64,000 nt of DNA from Alphaproteobacteria bacterium (GCA_018650465.1 JABIFY010000052.1:1-64000); one strand, 5' to 3'. Numbered from the stretch's first letter, positions 20,695 to 32,765 are shown. Translations and numbers: made by a program. Notes: generated by a model from the letters alone, not told the origin.

Positions 20695-20763
20695 CCTGGA
20701 AAGGCGACGCGACGATGCCGGAAATTCATTTCTGGTTCGTCAAAAATATATATTGATGAAAAT

Positions 20764-20940
20764 TCAGAAGCAGCCAAAGCGCATGCTTTGACCATCCAGG
20801 ATCATAACCATTTGTGTTTCGAAGACATAGCGAGCCATATCGGCCAGTCCATGCGCCACGGGAATTGCCCAGGACGGGCCCGTAAAACCGATGGCGAGCG
20901 CTGAAACCACAGCCGCTGTCAAAATCAACTTCTTGTTCAT
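20764..20940 (-). CDS. Small secreted protein (58 aa), not in supplied ORF track
   Basis: Minus-strand translation MNKKLILTAAVVSALAIGFTGPSWAIPVAHGLADMARYVFETQMVMILDGQSMRFGCF*: clear signal-peptide-like start. Confidence 0.55.
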   Translation of the reverse strand: MNKKLILTAAVVSALAIGFTGPSWAIPVAHGLADMARYVFETQMVMILDGQSMRFGCF

Positions 20941-21012
20941 TTATCTATAATAATCACTGATCCGCTCATTTCCAAGCTTTCATTTAGCGACAGATAATGA
21001 TGACGAAGGCTT

Positions 21013-22287
21013 TTATGATTGCACCGATATCCGAAAGCAGGATTCACCCGTTTCCTTGGCGGCGTACATCGCCTTGTCTGCGCTTGTCATGAGTTCATCC
21101 CGAGTTTCGCCGTGCTCAGGGTGAAGGGCAATGCCCATGGCAGCCCCCAGTGACCGCGGGCCGGATGAAAATTCAATGGGTTCGGCAATTTTCCCCAGGA
21201 GTTTCTCTGCAACTTGTTTAACGGAATCAAGGTCAGGGACATTTTCAAGCAGAACCACAAATTCATCTCCACCGACGCGCGCCACTGTATCGGTTTCGCG
21301 GACACAATCCTTCATTTGCCCGGCGACAAACAGCAGGGCCTTGTCACCGGCATCGTGGCCAAGTTCATCATTAATCGGTTTGAACTTGTTCAGATCGACG
21401 TACAACAGTGCAAATTTATGATGCCCTCGATGGCTACGCTTGATCGCTTCTTCCAGTCTGTCCGCAAGCAGGTTTCTGTTCGGCAACGTTGTCACACTGT
21501 CGAAATGCGCCATTGTCCGAATTTGTTCTTCAATGCGTTTGCGTTCCGTGATGTCCCGAACTATGCCGGTAAAGGACATTTGCTCACCATGTTGCAATTC
21601 CCTGACAGCCATTTCCATGACGAACTCGTCACCGCCCTTACGCCGTCCCGTAAGTTCCTGAAGAGTATCAAGTTCCCGAACCCAATCGGACTGTTCCTTA
21701 TTTTGCCATGGCTTGGCAGCAACGACTTCAACAGGCGCGTCTTCAGGTACAAGTGTGCGTAAATTTTTGCCGATCATTTCGCTGGATGAAAAGCCGAAAA
21801 TCTGCTCGGCTGCAGGGTTAACTGACCGGATATCTCCCTGATCATCTATGCTGATAATGCCGTCAGCGACCGTATTTATAACACCCTCGAGCCACTGTTC
21901 TCTGGAACGCAGGGTCTTGGCGGCACGTATGTGACTGGTGATATCGCGGACTTCAATCATGAAACAGTTGATATGGGGCAGTTCACTGACCCACATTTCA
22001 ACATCCAGCACATTGTTGACTGCAGTAATTAATTTGAGTGACACAAGCGATTGCTCAGCTGCCAGTTCATGCAAGGTGATTTCTGCAAAATCAGAATAAT
22101 CCGGATGCAAAAAATCCGTGATATTTTTGCCTGCGATTTCCGCACTGCCCTTGTATCCCAGCATCTTCAGGCCAACAGGATTGATATAGTCGATAGGGCC
22201 ACCCTTGCACAGGCAGATCAGGTTATTCATACGGTCCAGAATGGACTCAAATGCCTTGTCTGGATCAGTATTAATAGTCACCACCAT
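21013..22287 (-). CDS. PAS-PAS-GGDEF diguanylate cyclase
   Basis: Two PAS regions; DSVTTLPNRNLLADRLEEAIKRS...VARVGGDEFVVLLE. Confidence 0.92.
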   Translation of the reverse strand: MVVTINTDPDKAFESILDRMNNLICLCKGGPIDYINPVGLKMLGYKGSAEIAGKNITDFLHPDYSDFAEITLHELAAEQSLVSLKLITAVNNVLDVEMWVSELPHINCFMIEVRDITSHIRAAKTLRSREQWLEGVINTVADGIISIDDQGDIRSVNPAAEQIFGFSSSEMIGKNLRTLVPEDAPVEVVAAKPWQNKEQSDWVRELDTLQELTGRRKGGDEFVMEMAVRELQHGEQMSFTGIVRDITERKRIEEQIRTMAHFDSVTTLPNRNLLADRLEEAIKRSHRGHHKFALLYVDLNKFKPINDELGHDAGDKALLFVAGQMKDCVRETDTVARVGGDEFVVLLENVPDLDSVKQVAEKLLGKIAEPIEFSSGPRSLGAAMGIALHPEHGETRDELMTSADKAMYAAKETGESCFRISVQS

Positions 22288-22384
22288 AATTTACTCCAGC
22301 TCTGAATTTGCGTATACAAATGTCAAATTCAGTGCCCCCCTACGCGCAGTAACGTAGTCGTGGGGTTTGCAGTTTCAATATAGA

Positions 22385-23920
22385 TTAGCTGCTTTTTACA
22401 CTTACTTTATGAAACAGTATCACACGGGTTCGAGATTCAGCCATTCCCCCTACCCGGTTGCCAACAAACGTATGCAAACGCTGACCACCTTGCCAAAGCA
22501 GAACTGCTTCTTCATTAATAATTTTTACGATATTACACAGATTTTTTTCCCGTTTCCGGGGATTTGTTGATCCTGCAATTGCGGCATTCAACGCATCTAT
22601 TTTGTCGTTTTTGATTCCAATCAAGTTATAAGCGGACGCTGATCCAGTCAAAGCTGCCATCTGGGTTGCCTGATCAACATCACCAATAATTCGCCAGCTA
22701 CTGGACATGTAATTACGGGAAAAAACCGATTTCAAAAGTTGTTTTTCTCCCAATTTACTGAGGCGGACCTTGATCCCGGCTTTTTTCATCTGGGCCTTGA
22801 AAGTCTTTGCCAACAACTTGCTGATCTGGGCACCAGTGTGAACATACTCGAGGCGAATTGCCTTGCCGTAGGCAGCCACAAGTTTTTTGGATTTCTTGAT
22901 GTCATATTTTCTAAAAGCCACATCACCGCATTCGAACAAACCCTGGTAAGGGTTCGATACAGCCATAATATGATTGCCGTAGATATTTTCGATAATGCTT
23001 TTCTGGTTCCAGGCATGCGCAATCGCCTGACGCACGCGCCAATCATTCAGGGGTTCACGTCGGGTGTTCAGAAGAATAACCTCAGCGCCCGGCCCGTCAT
23101 AAACCAGCGTATTCACGTCCGAATGTTCCGTCGCCGCGTCAATGTGAGCCGGTAAATTGCCCTGCACAATATCCAGTTTACCTGCGCGAAGACTGGCAAA
23201 CCGGATCTTTTCATCCGGCTCGATTTCAAAAACAATCCTGGAAAGTTTCGGCTGCCCTTTAACCCGATAGTCGGGATTTTCTTCCACAACCAAACGACGA
23301 TTGTTTTTCCATGAAACAAATCGGAAAGGCCCCGTTCCAACAGGTTTGCGGTGATGTTTTCCGGATTTGACCGCCCCGACGGGAGGTATCAGGCTAATGG
23401 AGCTGCGGGCAGCCAATGTTTGTAATATTGCCGGCCAGGGTTTGCGCAGGACAAAGCGCACGGCAAAACGGCCTGCGGCTTCTACTTTCCTGATCGGGGC
23501 AAGCACGCTGCGGATCGCCGACTTGTTTTTCGAACTCAATAGTCTTTTGAAATGGTAGACCACGTCCTGGGCAGAAAAATTGTTTCCATCGTGAAACTTT
23601 ACATCCTGTCGCAGTTTGAAAGTCCAAATCAATTTGCTGGATGAAACCTTCCAGGATTCAGCCAGCACAGGTAAATAGGCGCCATTTTCGCTTCTGTCCA
23701 ACAGGGGTTCCATGATTGCACTGGCAATATGAACGCCGGATGTTCCAAAGGAATTGGCTTTCCAGATATCGAAGCTGCGAAGATCACTTTCGAGCCCGAC
23801 CATCAAGGTGCCCTGTCCGTCGGCCACTGATGCCTTCGGTAATACCAAGGCCAGCATCATCGAAACAATACTGGCGATAACCAAACGGTAAACCAATTTA
23901 CTACCCTTCCCGAAGGTCAA
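22385..23920 (-). CDS. ABC transporter substrate-binding protein, family 5 (peptide/nickel type)
   Basis: Signal peptide; DVKFHDGNNFSAQDVVYHFKRLL, NTRREPLNDWRVRQAIAHAWNQKSII. Confidence 0.9.
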   Translation of the reverse strand: MTFGKGSKLVYRLVIASIVSMMLALVLPKASVADGQGTLMVGLESDLRSFDIWKANSFGTSGVHIASAIMEPLLDRSENGAYLPVLAESWKVSSSKLIWTFKLRQDVKFHDGNNFSAQDVVYHFKRLLSSKNKSAIRSVLAPIRKVEAAGRFAVRFVLRKPWPAILQTLAARSSISLIPPVGAVKSGKHHRKPVGTGPFRFVSWKNNRRLVVEENPDYRVKGQPKLSRIVFEIEPDEKIRFASLRAGKLDIVQGNLPAHIDAATEHSDVNTLVYDGPGAEVILLNTRREPLNDWRVRQAIAHAWNQKSIIENIYGNHIMAVSNPYQGLFECGDVAFRKYDIKKSKKLVAAYGKAIRLEYVHTGAQISKLLAKTFKAQMKKAGIKVRLSKLGEKQLLKSVFSRNYMSSSWRIIGDVDQATQMAALTGSASAYNLIGIKNDKIDALNAAIAGSTNPRKREKNLCNIVKIINEEAVLLWQGGQRLHTFVGNRVGGMAESRTRVILFHKVSVKSS

Positions 23921-23989
23921 ATCAATCTAAAGCACAACTTCCCCGCACCAGGTGCTCAAAGCTGCATTATTATATTATTATAACATTTA

Positions 23990-25135
23990 TTAGATTTGGT
24001 CGATATCTCCAGCCGCTTGAGCGGCATAGAAATCACCTGCGAACCGATCCAGTTCTCCCGCCGCAATGGCTTCGCGCAGCCCCGCCATGATTTGCTGGTA
24101 ATAGGTCAGATTATGCAACGTCAGCAAGGTGTAACCGAATAGCTCCCTGGCCTTGAACAAATGGTTCAGGTACGCCCGGCTATAGCTTTGACAGGCGGGA
24201 CATGGACAGGTCTCGTCAATTGGCCTTGGGTCATCCACATGGCGGGCATTTTTCATGTTCAGCGTGCCGCGCCGCGTAAAAGCCTGGCCCGTCCGCCCGG
24301 AACGGGTTGGCATGACGCAGTCGAACATATCCACACCGCGCAAGACGGCACCGACGATGTCACCAGGTTTACCAACGCCCATCAGGTAGCGCGGCTTGTC
24401 TTGTGGCAAGGCGGGCGTTGTGAAATCCAGGACCCGGAACATTTCTTCCTGGCCTTCACCCACAGCCAAGCCACCGATGGAATAGCCTTCAAATCCGATA
24501 TCTGTCAGGGCCTCAACCGATTCAAGACGCAAATCTTCATATACCCCGCCCTGGACGATCCCGAACAAGCCGCGCCCTGGTGCCCGCTGAAATGCATCGC
24601 GTGAGCGCTTGGCCCAGCGCATGGACAGGCGCATGGACTTGGCGGCGACTTCACGGGTTGCCGGAAAGGGTGTGCATTCGTCAAAAGACATCACCACGTC
24701 AGACCCCAGCAGCGCCTGAATTTCCATGGATCGTTCAGGCGTTAGTTCATGTTTTGAACCATCGATATGCGATTGGAACGTCACACCCTCTTCCGACATC
24801 TTGCGTAATTTGGTCAGCGACATGACCTGGAAACCACCGGAATCCGTGAGAATGGGTCCTGACCAGTTCATGAATTTGTGCAAACCACCCAGTCGGGCAA
24901 TTCGTTCGGCTGTCGGTCGCAGCATCAAATGATAGGTGTTACCCAGAATGATATCGGCCCCCAGCGCCTTCACCGCGTCGGGCGACACACCCTTGACGGT
25001 TCCTGCTGTGCCAACCGGCATGAAGGCTGGCGTGCGCACAACCCCATGGGCTGTTTCCAGGGTGCCGGTTCTGGCTCTGCCATCTGTCGCCGAGATATTG
25101 AAGGCAAGACCTTCCGCCAATTCTGTGTTCGTCAT
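23990..25135 (-). CDS. tgt: tRNA-guanine (queuine) transglycosylase
   Basis: [61 protein letters not shown]. Confidence 0.97.
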   Translation of the reverse strand: MTNTELAEGLAFNISATDGRARTGTLETAHGVVRTPAFMPVGTAGTVKGVSPDAVKALGADIILGNTYHLMLRPTAERIARLGGLHKFMNWSGPILTDSGGFQVMSLTKLRKMSEEGVTFQSHIDGSKHELTPERSMEIQALLGSDVVMSFDECTPFPATREVAAKSMRLSMRWAKRSRDAFQRAPGRGLFGIVQGGVYEDLRLESVEALTDIGFEGYSIGGLAVGEGQEEMFRVLDFTTPALPQDKPRYLMGVGKPGDIVGAVLRGVDMFDCVMPTRSGRTGQAFTRRGTLNMKNARHVDDPRPIDETCPCPACQSYSRAYLNHLFKARELFGYTLLTLHNLTYYQQIMAGLREAIAAGELDRFAGDFYAAQAAGDIDQI

Positions 25136-26169
25136 CGCTTGTTTGCTTCCAAAAAACTGCAATCCCCGTAGGAATAAAACCTGTACCCATTTTGTCGCGC
25201 ATGAGCATAAGCGGCCTGCATGCGGTCCAGACCAGCCAACGCCGAGACCAGCATAAACAAGGTCGACTTTGGCAAGTGGAAATTAGTCATCAAGACGTCA
25301 ACGGCCTTGAATTTATATCCGGGTGTTATGAAGATATCGGTCTCACCCTCGAACGGTTGGACGTGACCGGCTTCATCTGCGGCACTTTCCAATAACCTGA
25401 GGCTGGTTGTTCCGACGCAGATGATACGGCCGCCGCTTTGCCGGGCTGCATTTATTGTATTCGCCGCCGCACTGTCGACACTGCCCCATTCGCTGTGCAT
25501 CACATGATCACGGGTATCCTCCGCCACCATCGGCAGGAAAGTCCCTGCCCCTACGTGTAGGGTAACAAGAACCCGTGTCACGCCAATCGCATCAATCGCT
25601 GCCAACAATTCTTCCGTAAAATGAAGCCCGGCTGTTGGCGCCGCCACCGCACCGGCTTCATCAGCATAAACGGTTTGATAATCTTCCAGATCGCGGGCAT
25701 CGCCCGCGCGTCCCATGTAAGGCGGCAACGGCATCTGGCCTTGTTGTTCCAGGATATTCAGCAAATCAGCACCATCCCGATCAAAGCGAACGATAACGTC
25801 CGGGCCGTCGCGCGATTCCACAGTGGCAGAAAAGCCTTCGCCAAACTCGATTATATCTCCCGCGCGCAGGCGTTTGGCGGGCCGGGCCAAGGACAACCAG
25901 GCACCATCGTCAGTGGGCTTCAAAAGGGTGATTTCTGCGTTCGATTGTCCGCGTTCCGCCCGGCGTATGCCACTTAATCGGGCTGGAATGACGCGGGTAT
26001 CATTGAATACCATGACGTCACCGGCACGCAGTAAATCAGGTAGTTCATTTACCACGCGATCCACCAATTCATCGCCCACAACCAGCATCTTCGCCGCATC
26101 CCGCGGACTGACAGGCCGGTCCGCGACCAACTCACGTGGCAGATCAAAATCAAATATATCAGTTTTCAT
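25132..26169 (-). CDS. queA: S-adenosylmethionine:tRNA ribosyltransferase-isomerase
   Basis: [25 protein letters not shown]...[11 protein letters not shown]...[17 protein letters not shown]; start MKTDIFDF at 26169, ORF extends into repeat. Confidence 0.97.
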   Translation of the reverse strand: MKTDIFDFDLPRELVADRPVSPRDAAKMLVVGDELVDRVVNELPDLLRAGDVMVFNDTRVIPARLSGIRRAERGQSNAEITLLKPTDDGAWLSLARPAKRLRAGDIIEFGEGFSATVESRDGPDVIVRFDRDGADLLNILEQQGQMPLPPYMGRAGDARDLEDYQTVYADEAGAVAAPTAGLHFTEELLAAIDAIGVTRVLVTLHVGAGTFLPMVAEDTRDHVMHSEWGSVDSAAANTINAARQSGGRIICVGTTSLRLLESAADEAGHVQPFEGETDIFITPGYKFKAVDVLMTNFHLPKSTLFMLVSALAGLDRMQAAYAHARQNGYRFYSYGDCSFLEANKR

Positions 26170-26174
26170 TTTCG

Positions 26175-26250
26175 TAGTGTCGCGGTCCCAAAGTAGTGTC
26201 GCGGTCCCAAAGTAATGTCGCGGTCCCAAAGTAATGTCGCGGTCCATAAA
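26175..26250. repeat. Four tandem 19-nt repeats upstream of queA
   Basis: tagtgtcgcggtcccaaag / tagtgtcgcggtcccaaag / taatgtcgcggtcccaaag / taatgtcgcggtccataaa. Confidence 0.95.
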
Positions 26251-26254
26251 AAGA

Positions 26255-26290
26255 GGGACAGGCTGATCGCGTAAGCAACCAGCCTGTCCC
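26255..26290. repeat. Inverted repeat / hairpin between the PPIase gene and queA
   Basis: gggacaggctg ... cagcctgtccc, 11-bp perfect stem. Confidence 0.85.
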
Positions 26291-26318
26291 CCAAAAACAA
26301 AAAGGTTGTGTTGGAACT

Positions 26319-26897
26319 CTATTCCTTGACGTCAGCAGCAACCTGCATTTTGACGATCTTGTCCGGTCCATCAACCATACCACTGCCGGGCGCGCCCTTT
26401 TTGATCAGATCGACATTGTCCATGCCTTCTACAACTTTGCCCCAAACCGTATATTGGCCATCCAGGTGCGGGGCCCGGTCAAGGGCAATAAAAAACTGGG
26501 AATCAGCACTATCCGGATGACCGGAACGGGCCATGGATGCGGATCCACGCACATGCGGCTCCTTGCTGAATTCGGCTCTCAGTTTTTGCCCGGAACCACC
26601 AGTTCCTGTACCGGTAGGGTCACCGCCCTGGGCCATAAAGCCTTCGATAACGCGGTGGAAAACGACGCCGTCATAAAAACCTTCGCGGGCCAGTTCCTTG
26701 ATCCGGGCAACGTGATTGGGTGCCAGGTCAGGGCGAAGTTCGATTACGACGCGACCGTGTTCCAGATCGAGATAGAGAGTGTTTTCTGGATCGCCAGCCA
26801 TGGCTTCCCCCGTCATTATTGTTAAACATAGTGCGACTGATAGATATCGTGCGAATATTGATAAGAAACGTCTCAACATTAGGCTATTCTTCCTCAT
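26319..26897 (-). CDS. Peptidylprolyl isomerase (cyclophilin type), exported
   Basis: Signal peptide; [30 protein letters not shown]...[26 protein letters not shown]. Confidence 0.95.
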   Translation of the reverse strand: MRKNSLMLRRFLSIFARYLSVALCLTIMTGEAMAGDPENTLYLDLEHGRVVIELRPDLAPNHVARIKELAREGFYDGVVFHRVIEGFMAQGGDPTGTGTGGSGQKLRAEFSKEPHVRGSASMARSGHPDSADSQFFIALDRAPHLDGQYTVWGKVVEGMDNVDLIKKGAPGSGMVDGPDKIVKMQVAADVKE

Positions 26898-26931
26898 TGC
26901 CAAAGAGCCGGAATAAAAATTCCTGCGCTGA

Positions 26932-27450
26932 TCAATTCCCTGCATTTTCGTCGATAACACGTTGGCGCAAGCCATCGGCAACGAAGGGAGAAACAAAACT
27001 GTTAATATCACCGTCCAGGCGGGCGATCTCTTTGACCAAACTGGAGGCGATAAACTGATGGGATTCAGAGGCCATCAAAAAGACAGTCTCCACGGTTGAA
27101 TCCAGACGGGCATTCATACCTGTCATTTGAAATTCAAATTCAAAATCCGAAACGGCGCGTAAACCCCGAATGATGATGTCGGCTTTCGCATCGACAACAA
27201 AATGCATCAGCAAATTCTGAAAAGTCCGGACTTCAAGGGTACATCCATGCAAGCCCTGCAAGGGGTCAATCTCACGCTGGACCATATCGGTCCGCTCTGC
27301 CAAAGAAAACATGGGTTTTTTCGATGGATTATGGGCCATACCAATGATCAGGTGATCAACGATCCGGGTTGCACGGGATATAATATCCATGTGCCCGTTG
27401 GTAATCGGGTCAAAAGTACCGGGATAAACGGCAACGCGCTTATTGGTCAA
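26932..27450 (-). CDS. coaD: Phosphopantetheine adenylyltransferase
   Basis: VAVYPGTFDPITNGHMDIISRA...RGLRAVSDFEFEFQMTGMNARL. Confidence 0.97.
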   Translation of the reverse strand: MTNKRVAVYPGTFDPITNGHMDIISRATRIVDHLIIGMAHNPSKKPMFSLAERTDMVQREIDPLQGLHGCTLEVRTFQNLLMHFVVDAKADIIIRGLRAVSDFEFEFQMTGMNARLDSTVETVFLMASESHQFIASSLVKEIARLDGDINSFVSPFVADGLRQRVIDENAGN

Positions 27451-27529
27451 AGGGGACTCCCTGGGTTATTCAAGCGACTTCACATCGTCGGAATTGTTCT
27501 ATACCTAAAGAATTGGAATGGGTCGACCT

Positions 27530-30280
27530 TTATTCAGTATCATTCTCTGAATTTACGTCAACATTTTCGGCATTTGAATCATCATCATTATCTTCTTCAT
27601 CGTCGCCGTCATCTTCAGTACCGACCAGATGGGCTACCGAGACAACCTGCTCGTCATCCGATGTCTTGAACAAGGTAACACCCTGGGTGTTGCGACCGGC
27701 AATCCGGATATCATGAACCGGGCAGCGGATCAGCTGGCCGGCATTTGTCACCAGCATGATTTCGTCATCGTCAGCAACAGTGAAAGCGGCCACAACACCA
27801 CCGTTTCGGTCTGAAGTTTCAATGTTGATGATGCCCTGTCCGCCACGCCCGGCGATACGATATTCGTAGGCTGAGGTGCGCTTGCCGAAACCGTTTTCTG
27901 TGACAGAAAGAATGAATTCCTCGCGTTCCGCAATTTCAGCCAAACGCTCAGGCGCAAGACCCGTATCCGTGACCTCTTCGCCACGACGATTGGCATTGGA
28001 CCAGCGTAAATAGGCGTCTCGTTCTTCGACATCAATTTTTTCGTGGCGCACGATCGACATGGAAAGGACTTTGTCATCCTTGCCAAGATTAATGCCCCGG
28101 ACGCCATCTGAGGTGCGGCTTTTGAACACACGTACGGCCGTTACCGGGAAGCGAATACATTTGCCGCCATGACCGGCCAACAATACATCATCTTCTTCCG
28201 AACAAGTGGCGACACCAACTAGGGCATCGTCATCATCAAGACGAATGGCAATCTTGCCGTTGGCTTTCACTTGCGAGAAATCATCCAGTGAATTGCGCCG
28301 GACCTTGCCGTTGGACGTGGCGAACATGATGTGTAGTTCATCCCACGTCGTTTCGTCCTCGGGCAACGGCATAATCGTCGTAATTGTTTCGTCCGTCGAC
28401 AAGGGCAGCATATTGACCATGGCCTTGCCGCGGGCCTGGGGGGTGCCTTGCGGTAATTTGTAGACTTTTAATTTGTAGACCTGGCCAATCGACGAAAAGA
28501 ACAGCATTGGCGTATGGGTATTGGCGACAAAGACGTTGGCAACAAAATCCTCGTCCTTGGTCGACATACCTGAACGCCCTCTGCCGCCGCGCCTTTGGGC
28601 GCGATATGCGGACAAGGGAACGCGCTTGATATAGCCGCCATGACTGACCGTCACAACCATGTCTTCCCGCTGGATCAGGTCTTCATCTTCAACACCGCCA
28701 AAGGCACCTTCAAGGATTTCACTGCGTCGTGGATTGGCAAATTTTTCTTTTATTTCAACAAGTTCTGCCCGTAGAATACTCATCAGGCGGGGCCGGTCAT
28801 CGAGAATATCGAGCAAATCCTTGATCTTTTCAGCAAGCTCGGTCAGCTCGTCAGCCACCTCATCACGGCCCAGAGCTGTCAAACGCTGCAGGCGTAAATC
28901 AAGAATGGCACGCGCCTGTGTCATGTTCAGGCGATAGTGGCCTTCTTTCGTTGCCTGATGTCCGGGATCATCGATCAAGGCAATCAAGGGCTCAACTTCG
29001 CGGGCGGGCCAATCACGATCCATTAAAGCAGTACGGGCAGAGGCCGGATCACTTGCGCCGCGGATAATGGCAATGACTTCATCGATATTGGCCACAGCAA
29101 TCGCGAGGCCAACCAAAACTTCTGCCCGGTCACGGGCCTTGCCCAGATCGTGGATAGTGCGGCGGGTAATAACCTGTTCTCGAAAATCAACAAAGGCCGT
29201 AATGCAATCCCGCAAGGTATGCAGAATTGGACGACCGCCGTTCAGGGCCAGCATGTTCATGCCAAAACTGGTTTGCAGCTGGGTGTGGCGATAAAGCTGG
29301 TTCAGCACAACATCTGAATTAACGTCACGCTTTAATTCAATAACAACACGCACGCCATCGCGATCACTTTCGTCGCGCAGGTCACCAATGCCTTCGATTC
29401 GCTTGTCCCGGGTCAGATCGGCAATTTGCTCGACCATGCGGGATTTATTGACCTGATAAGGGATCTCGGTCACCACAATGGCTTCCCGGTCGCGGCTTAA
29501 TTCTTCAATATGGGTGCAGGCGCGCATGATGACGCTGCCCTTGCCGGTGTGATAGGCCTGACGCGCCCCGCCGCTGCCGAGAATTAACCCGCCGGTCGGG
29601 AAATCAGGCGCTGGCACATATTCGATTAATTCTTCAATGGTGATATCGGGATTATCCACGCAGGCACAACAGGCATCAATAACTTCGCCCAGGTTATGCG
29701 GTGGAATATTGGTCGCCATGCCCACAGCGATACCGCCGGCCCCGTTGACCAACAGGTTCGGTACACGCGACGGTAAAACCAGTGGTTCAGATTCGCTGCC
29801 GTCATAGTTATCCTGAAAATCAACGGTCGACTTGTCGATGTTTTCCAGTAGCGCTTCGGCGGATTCGGCCATGCGGATTTCGGTGTAACGCATGGCAGCA
29901 GCCCGGTCGCCGTCCATGGACCCAAAATTGCCCTGGCCATCCAGCAGGGGCAGGCGCATGGCAAAGCTTTGGGCCATACGCACCATCGTATCGTAAATCG
30001 ATTGATCGCCGTGGGGGTGATACTTACCCATGACATCACCGACAATACGCGCCGACTTGCGATAGGACTTGTCGTGGGTGTAGCCGCTTTCGTGCATGGA
30101 CCACAGCACGCGCCGGTGCACAGGTTTCAGGCCATCCCGAACGTCAGGCAAAGCCCGGCTGACAATCACACTCATGGCGTAATCGAGATAGGATGTCCGC
30201 ATTTCCTCTTCGATGGAAATGGGCTGAACGCCCTGCGGATTAACAGGCGGTGGTGGTGGCGGAGCTTCGATATCGGTCAA
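27530..30280 (-). CDS. gyrA: DNA gyrase subunit A
   Basis: [75 protein letters not shown]; GyrA-box QRRGGRG. Confidence 0.98.
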   Translation of the reverse strand: MTDIEAPPPPPPVNPQGVQPISIEEEMRTSYLDYAMSVIVSRALPDVRDGLKPVHRRVLWSMHESGYTHDKSYRKSARIVGDVMGKYHPHGDQSIYDTMVRMAQSFAMRLPLLDGQGNFGSMDGDRAAAMRYTEIRMAESAEALLENIDKSTVDFQDNYDGSESEPLVLPSRVPNLLVNGAGGIAVGMATNIPPHNLGEVIDACCACVDNPDITIEELIEYVPAPDFPTGGLILGSGGARQAYHTGKGSVIMRACTHIEELSRDREAIVVTEIPYQVNKSRMVEQIADLTRDKRIEGIGDLRDESDRDGVRVVIELKRDVNSDVVLNQLYRHTQLQTSFGMNMLALNGGRPILHTLRDCITAFVDFREQVITRRTIHDLGKARDRAEVLVGLAIAVANIDEVIAIIRGASDPASARTALMDRDWPAREVEPLIALIDDPGHQATKEGHYRLNMTQARAILDLRLQRLTALGRDEVADELTELAEKIKDLLDILDDRPRLMSILRAELVEIKEKFANPRRSEILEGAFGGVEDEDLIQREDMVVTVSHGGYIKRVPLSAYRAQRRGGRGRSGMSTKDEDFVANVFVANTHTPMLFFSSIGQVYKLKVYKLPQGTPQARGKAMVNMLPLSTDETITTIMPLPEDETTWDELHIMFATSNGKVRRNSLDDFSQVKANGKIAIRLDDDDALVGVATCSEEDDVLLAGHGGKCIRFPVTAVRVFKSRTSDGVRGINLGKDDKVLSMSIVRHEKIDVEERDAYLRWSNANRRGEEVTDTGLAPERLAEIAEREEFILSVTENGFGKRTSAYEYRIAGRGGQGIINIETSDRNGGVVAAFTVADDDEIMLVTNAGQLIRCPVHDIRIAGRNTQGVTLFKTSDDEQVVSVAHLVGTEDDGDDEEDNDDDSNAENVDVNSENDTE

Positions 30281-30681
30281 AACAATGTGTCGATCAAAAT
30301 AAGGGCCGTTATTCCGGCCGGTTTTTCATATGTGTTTCAGGCGTATTTTGGTGCAAAACGGGGCGAATTCCCCTCTTGTTTGCACCGCAATATCCAGCAT
30401 GGCTACAAAAACACCTGAATCGCGACATATAGCGCTTCAGGATCCCTGAAATATACAAGGTTTTGTGTTTTTGGGCAAGCATTCGCAGGTGCAGAATACA
30501 CCGGTCCGGACACCAGAATTGAGGGTCGAAAACAACTTGATTCAAGATGCCCGAACATTACCTTGTTATATAATATTTGGGTTTCTGATTATTGGTGCTC
30601 AAGGCTGGTTAAACCTCGAATTATTCCTAAAATACAATACATCTTCTGAGTTGCCGTTTTTCTAGCAAATGGTGAGAATTC

Positions 30682-32625
30682 GTGTTTTCGATAAAAAAAA
30701 GCATTCGCCTGCGTTTTCTGGCCGCAACAATCCCTGTTATGGCTGTTCTCGTCATAGGCTCTTTTTTGGTCCTGGATCGATTAATAACCGATGTTGTCGA
30801 CAATCTGAGTGTGCGTTTTGCCGCCCAACAAGTCCATTATGATCGCGGTCGCACCCTGCAACCTTTGCTACAAGAAATCGTTCTGGCCCGTAAACTGGCG
30901 CGATCACCTGCGGTTATTTCCTGGGCCTCGGACGAAGAAAATCGCCTCAAGGCAGAGAGAGGCCTGGTTGAACTTGAAAGCTTTCGCCAGGTTTTCCAGG
31001 ATGGCAGTTACTTTTTTGCTATTCGCAAGTCAGGCCATTATTTTTTTAATGACGCAAATAATGGTTATGCCGGCAATCAATTGCGCTACACCCTGTCCCC
31101 CGATGCGGAAAAAGATGCCTGGTTTTACGTAACCATCAAGAACCCCGTTGAATGCCAATTGAACGTCAATAACGACAGTGAACTTGGGGTAACCAAAATC
31201 TGGATCAACTGTTTGGTCATGAAAGACGGCCAGGTCGTCGGCGTCATCGGCACAGGCATTGAACTAACCAAATTTATCCGGGCTGTCCTGGACGTCGATC
31301 AAGAGGGCGTCTGGAATATGTTTATTGATGCCACTGGCGCTATTCAGGCCCACCCGGATGTCAAGAAAATCGACTACCATACGCTGACAAAAAGCGCCGG
31401 AGACAAGAACACTGCCTTTCAATTGCTTGATGATCAAAAGAGTAAAATTCGCCTGAAAGATCTGATGGGGCAACTTAAGTCTACACCCGAAAAAATAGAA
31501 ACCGTTTCCCTGAACATAGGTGGCAACAAAACCTTGGTGGGCGTTGGCTATCTGAAGGAAATTGATTGGTTCAACCTGACTGTCATGACCCCCAAAGTAT
31601 GGGCCCTGGGGCAAAACTTCGTGCCCCTCGCCGCCTTGATGGTCATTGGCATGTTGTTGACCCTGGTCTTCAGCGCCATGGTCATTAACCGGGTCGTCTT
31701 GTCTCGCATTGACCGGCTTGACCAGGCCGTCGGCCAGATCAAGGAGAATGACTACACTCTGGACCTGAAGGACGACGAAGTTGACGAACTGGGTCGCCTG
31801 ACCACCAGTTTTGTAGAAATGGCAGAGGGCGTACAAAAAAACCGCGCCAGCCTTGAAGCTGAAATTGTGGAACGCACCAGGGATCTGGTCGTTGCCCGCG
31901 ATGAAGCCCAGGCCGCTAATCTGGCAAAAAGTGAATTCCTCGCCATGATGAGCCATGACTTGCGCACCCCTCTGAACGCCGTGATCGGTTTTTCCGATAT
32001 GATCAAGTCGGAAACTTTTGGCCCTGTTGGCGACGCCCGCTACGTCAATTACCTGAATGACATCAACGACAGCGGCCAATTACTGCTCAGCCTGATCAAT
32101 GTGGTGCTGGATATTTCCAAAATTGAAGCTGGCAAGCTGGAGCTGATCGAAACAGAGGTTGATCTGCCGGCCTTCCTGCAACGTTCGGTCAAACTGATTT
32201 CCCCGCAGGCCGATGATCGCCAGATCACGCTGAAGGTAGAATGTGATGCCGACGGACCTGCCCTCATGTGCGACCAGAGACCTTTGAGCCAAATCGTCAA
32301 CAATCTGATGTCAAATGCCATCAAATTTTCGGATGCTGGACAATCCATTCTCATCAAGGCGACCGCTGACGACAAACAAGGGTACGTTATCCGGGTGTCC
32401 GACAACGGTATTGGTATGGATGGAGACGGCATCCGCAAGGCGCTGGAACCCTTCAGCCAGGCCGATTCCAGCATCGCCCGCAACCAGGATGGCACTGGCC
32501 TCGGGCTTTATGTCTCGCGCCTGCTGATGAACCAGCATGGCGGCACGCTCGAGATCGAAAGTGCCCTCGGCAAAGGCACCACCGTGACGGTCACTTTCCC
32601 GCCAGACCGGATCATTGTTTCCTGA
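30682..32625 (+). CDS. Cache-domain HAMP sensor histidine kinase
   Basis: N-terminal TM + extracellular Cache-like region, HAMP, H-box SEFLAMMSHDLRTPLNAVIGFSDMI, GTGLGLYVSRLLMNQHGG. Confidence 0.92.
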   Translation: MFSIKKSIRLRFLAATIPVMAVLVIGSFLVLDRLITDVVDNLSVRFAAQQVHYDRGRTLQPLLQEIVLARKLARSPAVISWASDEENRLKAERGLVELESFRQVFQDGSYFFAIRKSGHYFFNDANNGYAGNQLRYTLSPDAEKDAWFYVTIKNPVECQLNVNNDSELGVTKIWINCLVMKDGQVVGVIGTGIELTKFIRAVLDVDQEGVWNMFIDATGAIQAHPDVKKIDYHTLTKSAGDKNTAFQLLDDQKSKIRLKDLMGQLKSTPEKIETVSLNIGGNKTLVGVGYLKEIDWFNLTVMTPKVWALGQNFVPLAALMVIGMLLTLVFSAMVINRVVLSRIDRLDQAVGQIKENDYTLDLKDDEVDELGRLTTSFVEMAEGVQKNRASLEAEIVERTRDLVVARDEAQAANLAKSEFLAMMSHDLRTPLNAVIGFSDMIKSETFGPVGDARYVNYLNDINDSGQLLLSLINVVLDISKIEAGKLELIETEVDLPAFLQRSVKLISPQADDRQITLKVECDADGPALMCDQRPLSQIVNNLMSNAIKFSDAGQSILIKATADDKQGYVIRVSDNGIGMDGDGIRKALEPFSQADSSIARNQDGTGLGLYVSRLLMNQHGGTLEIESALGKGTTVTVTFPPDRIIVS

Positions 32626-32765
32626 TTTTTACTGGCCTTGGGAGACTTCTCCCGACTGAAACAATTGAAACCATATAAATGTATTAAGCCCGGCGCTGAT
32701 CCGCTAGGGTCTACGGATTGCCGGACATTTTTTCGCATGGCCCGGCACTTCATAAAGGGGGAGAA

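Noticed and set aside
26132-26247. Repeat-encoded N-terminal extension of QueA ([26 protein letters not shown])
   Set aside because: Canonical QueA starts at [11 protein letters not shown]; the extension is just translated tandem repeat
27530-27630. Acidic GyrA C-terminal tail ([28 protein letters not shown]) as a novelty
   Set aside because: Acidic GyrA tails are known regulators of supercoiling in other bacteria; not unusual enough
31264-32079. 271-aa minus-strand ORF antisense to the histidine kinase
   Set aside because: Antisense shadow ORF with no domain features; the plus strand encodes clear Cache/HAMP/HisKA
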